DNA of 10,033 bases from Lunatibacter sp035460985. Its GTDB lineage: Bacteria; Bacteroidota; Bacteroidia; Cytophagales; Cyclobacteriaceae. Below, piece after piece: positions 7,969 to 10,033 of the stretch (position 1 is its first letter; each line of letters begins with the position of its first letter). The notes beneath the pieces are model-generated. The model was not told where the DNA came from and searched no databases. It worked only from the letters and a program-made list of their open reading frames with translations. The stretch is from assembly GCA_035460985.1 (NCBI GenBank), contig DATHWC010000297.1, forward strand, positions 1 through 10,033. The letters run 5' to 3'. Both the position numbers and the translations under genes were made by a program.

Positions 7969-8000
7969 ATCTCTGGGTTTAAATTTAGATTCCTTCATCA
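7959..8000 (+). repeat. Imperfect inverted repeat spanning the stop codon of paralogue A
   Basis: TGATGAA (7959-7965) pairs with TTCATCA (7994-8000), and AATCT (7968-7972) pairs with AGATT (7987-7991). They form a 12-pair stem with one symmetric 2x2 internal mismatch (TA opposite CC) and a 14-base loop. The TAA stop codon (7966-7968) falls within the left arm. The 3' side is followed by AATAAATAATTG rather than a run of T, so it is not a typical intrinsic terminator. It might slow decay of the upstream message or tune read-through into the second paralogue. Confidence 0.4.
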
Positions 8001-8051
8001 AATAAATAATTGAGAAAACAGATGCCCTAGTCGGCTTGTTTATTTACCAAT

Positions 8052-10033
8052 ATGGATCGTAAAAAAGTAATTACACGAATACCTTTCAAAAACCTGACGG
8101 GTTTGCTTATTTTTTTCATCGCTTTAAGCTCCTGCAAACAGGAACCCGTTGATCTTCGAATTAAGACCCTGTCATTGGAAGACGCCCGTGTACAAGCTGC
8201 TACCGTGGAATCAATGGTAAAACCTGAGCTTCATGCGGACTTTAAACTCAGTGTTTGGGCTACCGATTCCTTGGTGGCTGACCCCATTTCCATGCGGTTT
8301 GATTCAGCAGGGAGACTTTTCTATTCCCGAACTAACAGAAGGAAAATTTCAGAATTTGACATTCGAAGCCATCAGGATTGGGAAATAAGATCTCTTAAAA
8401 TGCAATCAGTTGCCGATCGAAAGAGCTTTATCCATGATGAATTAAGCCCTGAAAATAGCGCCAAGAATGAATGGTTGCCAGATCTAAACGGGGATGGGTC
8501 CCACGATTGGAAGGATCTTACCGTGGAAAAGGAAAATATTTACCGACTGGAAGATACGGATGGTTCGGGGTTGGCTGATTTGGCCCAGTTGGTGGTTGAA
8601 GATTTTCACGACGAAGTTACAGATGTGGCAGGAGCGGTGCTTTTTCATGAAGGAGAACTGTTTGTCGGGGTGGCACCCGATCTTTGGAAACTTACTGATA
8701 CCAACGGTGATGGTTTGATGGATACGAAAGTTTCCCTTATGCATGGTTTTGGCGTTCATATCGGATTTGGTGGGCATAACATGTCCGGTCTAACCATTGG
8801 TCCGGAAGGAAAAATCTATTGGGGAATAGGTGATATCGGGTTTTCAGGCACAGACGCGACCGGTAAGAAATGGCATTTTCCAAACGAAGGAGTTGTTGTT
8901 CGCTGCAATACAGATGGAAGCGATTTTGAGGTTTTTGCCCATGGCGTCCGAAATACGCATGAATTTGTATTTGACGAATTCGCAAATTTGATCAGTGTGG
9001 ACAATGATGGAGATCACAGTGGTGAGCGGGAAAGGATCGTGTACCTAGTAGATGGATCAGACACAGGTTGGAGGATAAACTGGCAGTTTGGCAAATACAG
9101 GGATCCGGATAACAATACTTATAAGGTGTGGATGGATGAGAATATGCATACGCCAAATTCTCCGGACAAAGCAGCCTATTTTATTCCGACAATAGCCAAT
9201 TATGTCAATGGTCCCACCGGCATGTTATATAACCCAGGTACAGCTCTGGGGCCTAAATGGCAAAATACATTCTTTGTAGCCGAGTTTGCCGGAAATCCTG
9301 CCAGGTCTGGAATTCATGGGTTTAAATTAAAGCAAAAAGGGGCCGGATTTGAACTTGAGAAAACCGAGCAGCTTATGGGGGGGATATTGGCGACGGGAAT
9401 GGATTTTGGACCTGACGGGGCACTTTATTTTTCAGACTGGATTGATGGCTGGGTCAATAAGGGATATGGAAGAATCTGGAAAATGGATCTTACAAAAGGT
9501 GCGTTTACCGCAGAAAGGGAAAACACGGCAGAATTAATGCGTCAAGATTTCCAGGAATTGAAAGTTGCGGAATTAGGGGATTTATTGGGACATCAAGATC
9601 AGCGGGTTAGGAGGAAAGCCCAGTTTGCACTTGCGAAAAAAGGAAATGAAGGCGTGGTTGTTTTCAAGGAACGACTTAGCCAAAAAGAAAATAGAATGTC
9701 CCGGATTCATGCAATTTGGGGGCTCTCCCAAATTGCTGGGAAGGATGAACAAATAGGCACCGAACTTATCCCTTATCTAAAAGATTCAGATGAAGAGATT
9801 AAAGCTCAAGCTGCCAAATGGATCGGAGATATTCGCTTAAGTCAGGCGGGTAATGACTTGTTACCTTTGTTGAATGATTCAAACAGCAGGGTAAGGTTTT
9901 TTGCGGCCGAGGCATTGGGGAGAATTGCGTATGCAGACGCTGTGGACCCTCTTATCCAAATGCTTGAAGAGAACAACGACTCGGATTTATATTTGCGTCA
10001 TGCCGGAAGTCTTGCACTTGCGCGGATTGGAAA
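8052..10033 (+). CDS. Lipoprotein with beta-propeller dehydrogenase-like domain and HEAT repeats (paralogue B, 3' end off the window)
   Basis: The frame opens at ATG 8052 and stays open for 660 codons to the right edge. It is a tandem paralogue of the preceding gene, colinear along its whole visible length. The signal ends in the lipobox LSSC, with lipidation at Cys28. The propeller (about 40-480) shares long identical runs with paralogue A, such as FGKYRDPDNNTYKVWMDENM, and keeps GVRNTHEF (298-305). EF-hand-like loops lie at 144-152 (DLNGDGSHD), 168-176 (DTDGSGLAD) and 216-224 (DTNGDGLMD); the third is degraded in paralogue A. HEAT repeats begin near 500 and continue to the edge. By comparison with A, about 480 residues including a CxxCH heme domain should follow, but they are not visible. 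The gene starts 83 bases after A with no obvious promoter, so co-transcription is likely. It probably has a related envelope redox role with a different substrate or partner. Confidence 0.9.
   Translation, partial: MDRKKVITRIPFKNLTGLLIFFIALSSCKQEPVDLRIKTLSLEDARVQAATVESMVKPELHADFKLSVWATDSLVADPISMRFDSAGRLFYSRTNRRKISEFDIRSHQDWEIRSLKMQSVADRKSFIHDELSPENSAKNEWLPDLNGDGSHDWKDLTVEKENIYRLEDTDGSGLADLAQLVVEDFHDEVTDVAGAVLFHEGELFVGVAPDLWKLTDTNGDGLMDTKVSLMHGFGVHIGFGGHNMSGLTIGPEGKIYWGIGDIGFSGTDATGKKWHFPNEGVVVRCNTDGSDFEVFAHGVRNTHEFVFDEFANLISVDNDGDHSGERERIVYLVDGSDTGWRINWQFGKYRDPDNNTYKVWMDENMHTPNSPDKAAYFIPTIANYVNGPTGMLYNPGTALGPKWQNTFFVAEFAGNPARSGIHGFKLKQKGAGFELEKTEQLMGGILATGMDFGPDGALYFSDWIDGWVNKGYGRIWKMDLTKGAFTAERENTAELMRQDFQELKVAELGDLLGHQDQRVRRKAQFALAKKGNEGVVVFKERLSQKENRMSRIHAIWGLSQIAGKDEQIGTELIPYLKDSDEEIKAQAAKWIGDIRLSQAGNDLLPLLNDSNSRVRFFAAEALGRIAYADAVDPLIQMLEENNDSDLYLRHAGSLALARIG

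Overview
The window looks like a chromosomal segment of a Gram-negative member of the Bacteroidota, from Cytophagales or Flavobacteriia; the genus cannot be resolved from the sequence. The evidence is AT-rich gene spacers, weak or absent Shine-Dalgarno sequences, several lipoproteins with signal peptidase II lipoboxes, and a family content (split PntAA/PntAB/PntB transhydrogenase, lipoprotein AGE-family epimerase, 'PVC-type' heme proteins) typical of that group. I see no mobile element, tRNA, rRNA or CRISPR array.

Left part (1-2502, minus strand): a compact three-gene operon, pntAA-pntAB-pntB, encoding the proton-translocating NAD(P)+ transhydrogenase. The genes are 2 and 5 bases apart, and pntB runs off the left edge. 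Residues 2503-2790 form a divergent AT-rich spacer with several inverted repeats but no clear promoter.

Middle (2791-4391, plus strand): a tiny gene for a 58-residue membrane protein with a probable signal peptide and one further hydrophobic segment, which general gene callers could miss. Next comes a 454-residue AGE-family (cellobiose/mannobiose 2-epimerase-like) enzyme that keeps the family's three catalytic histidines but carries a lipoprotein signal, so it should act outside the cytoplasm.

Right part (4531-10033, plus strand): two tandem paralogous giant lipoproteins. Each has an N-terminal beta-propeller of the 'putative membrane-bound dehydrogenase' type with EF-hand-like DxNxDG loops, followed by HEAT repeats. 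The complete first copy ends in a cytochrome c-like CxxCH domain. The second copy is cut by the right edge before that domain would appear. An imperfect inverted repeat spans the stop codon of the first copy.

Working model (inference): the epimerase and the two heme-propeller proteins form an envelope-located sugar isomerisation/oxidation module in which substrate electrons pass to heme c. The transhydrogenase is a separate housekeeping unit. No part of this module's chemistry is shown by the sequence alone.
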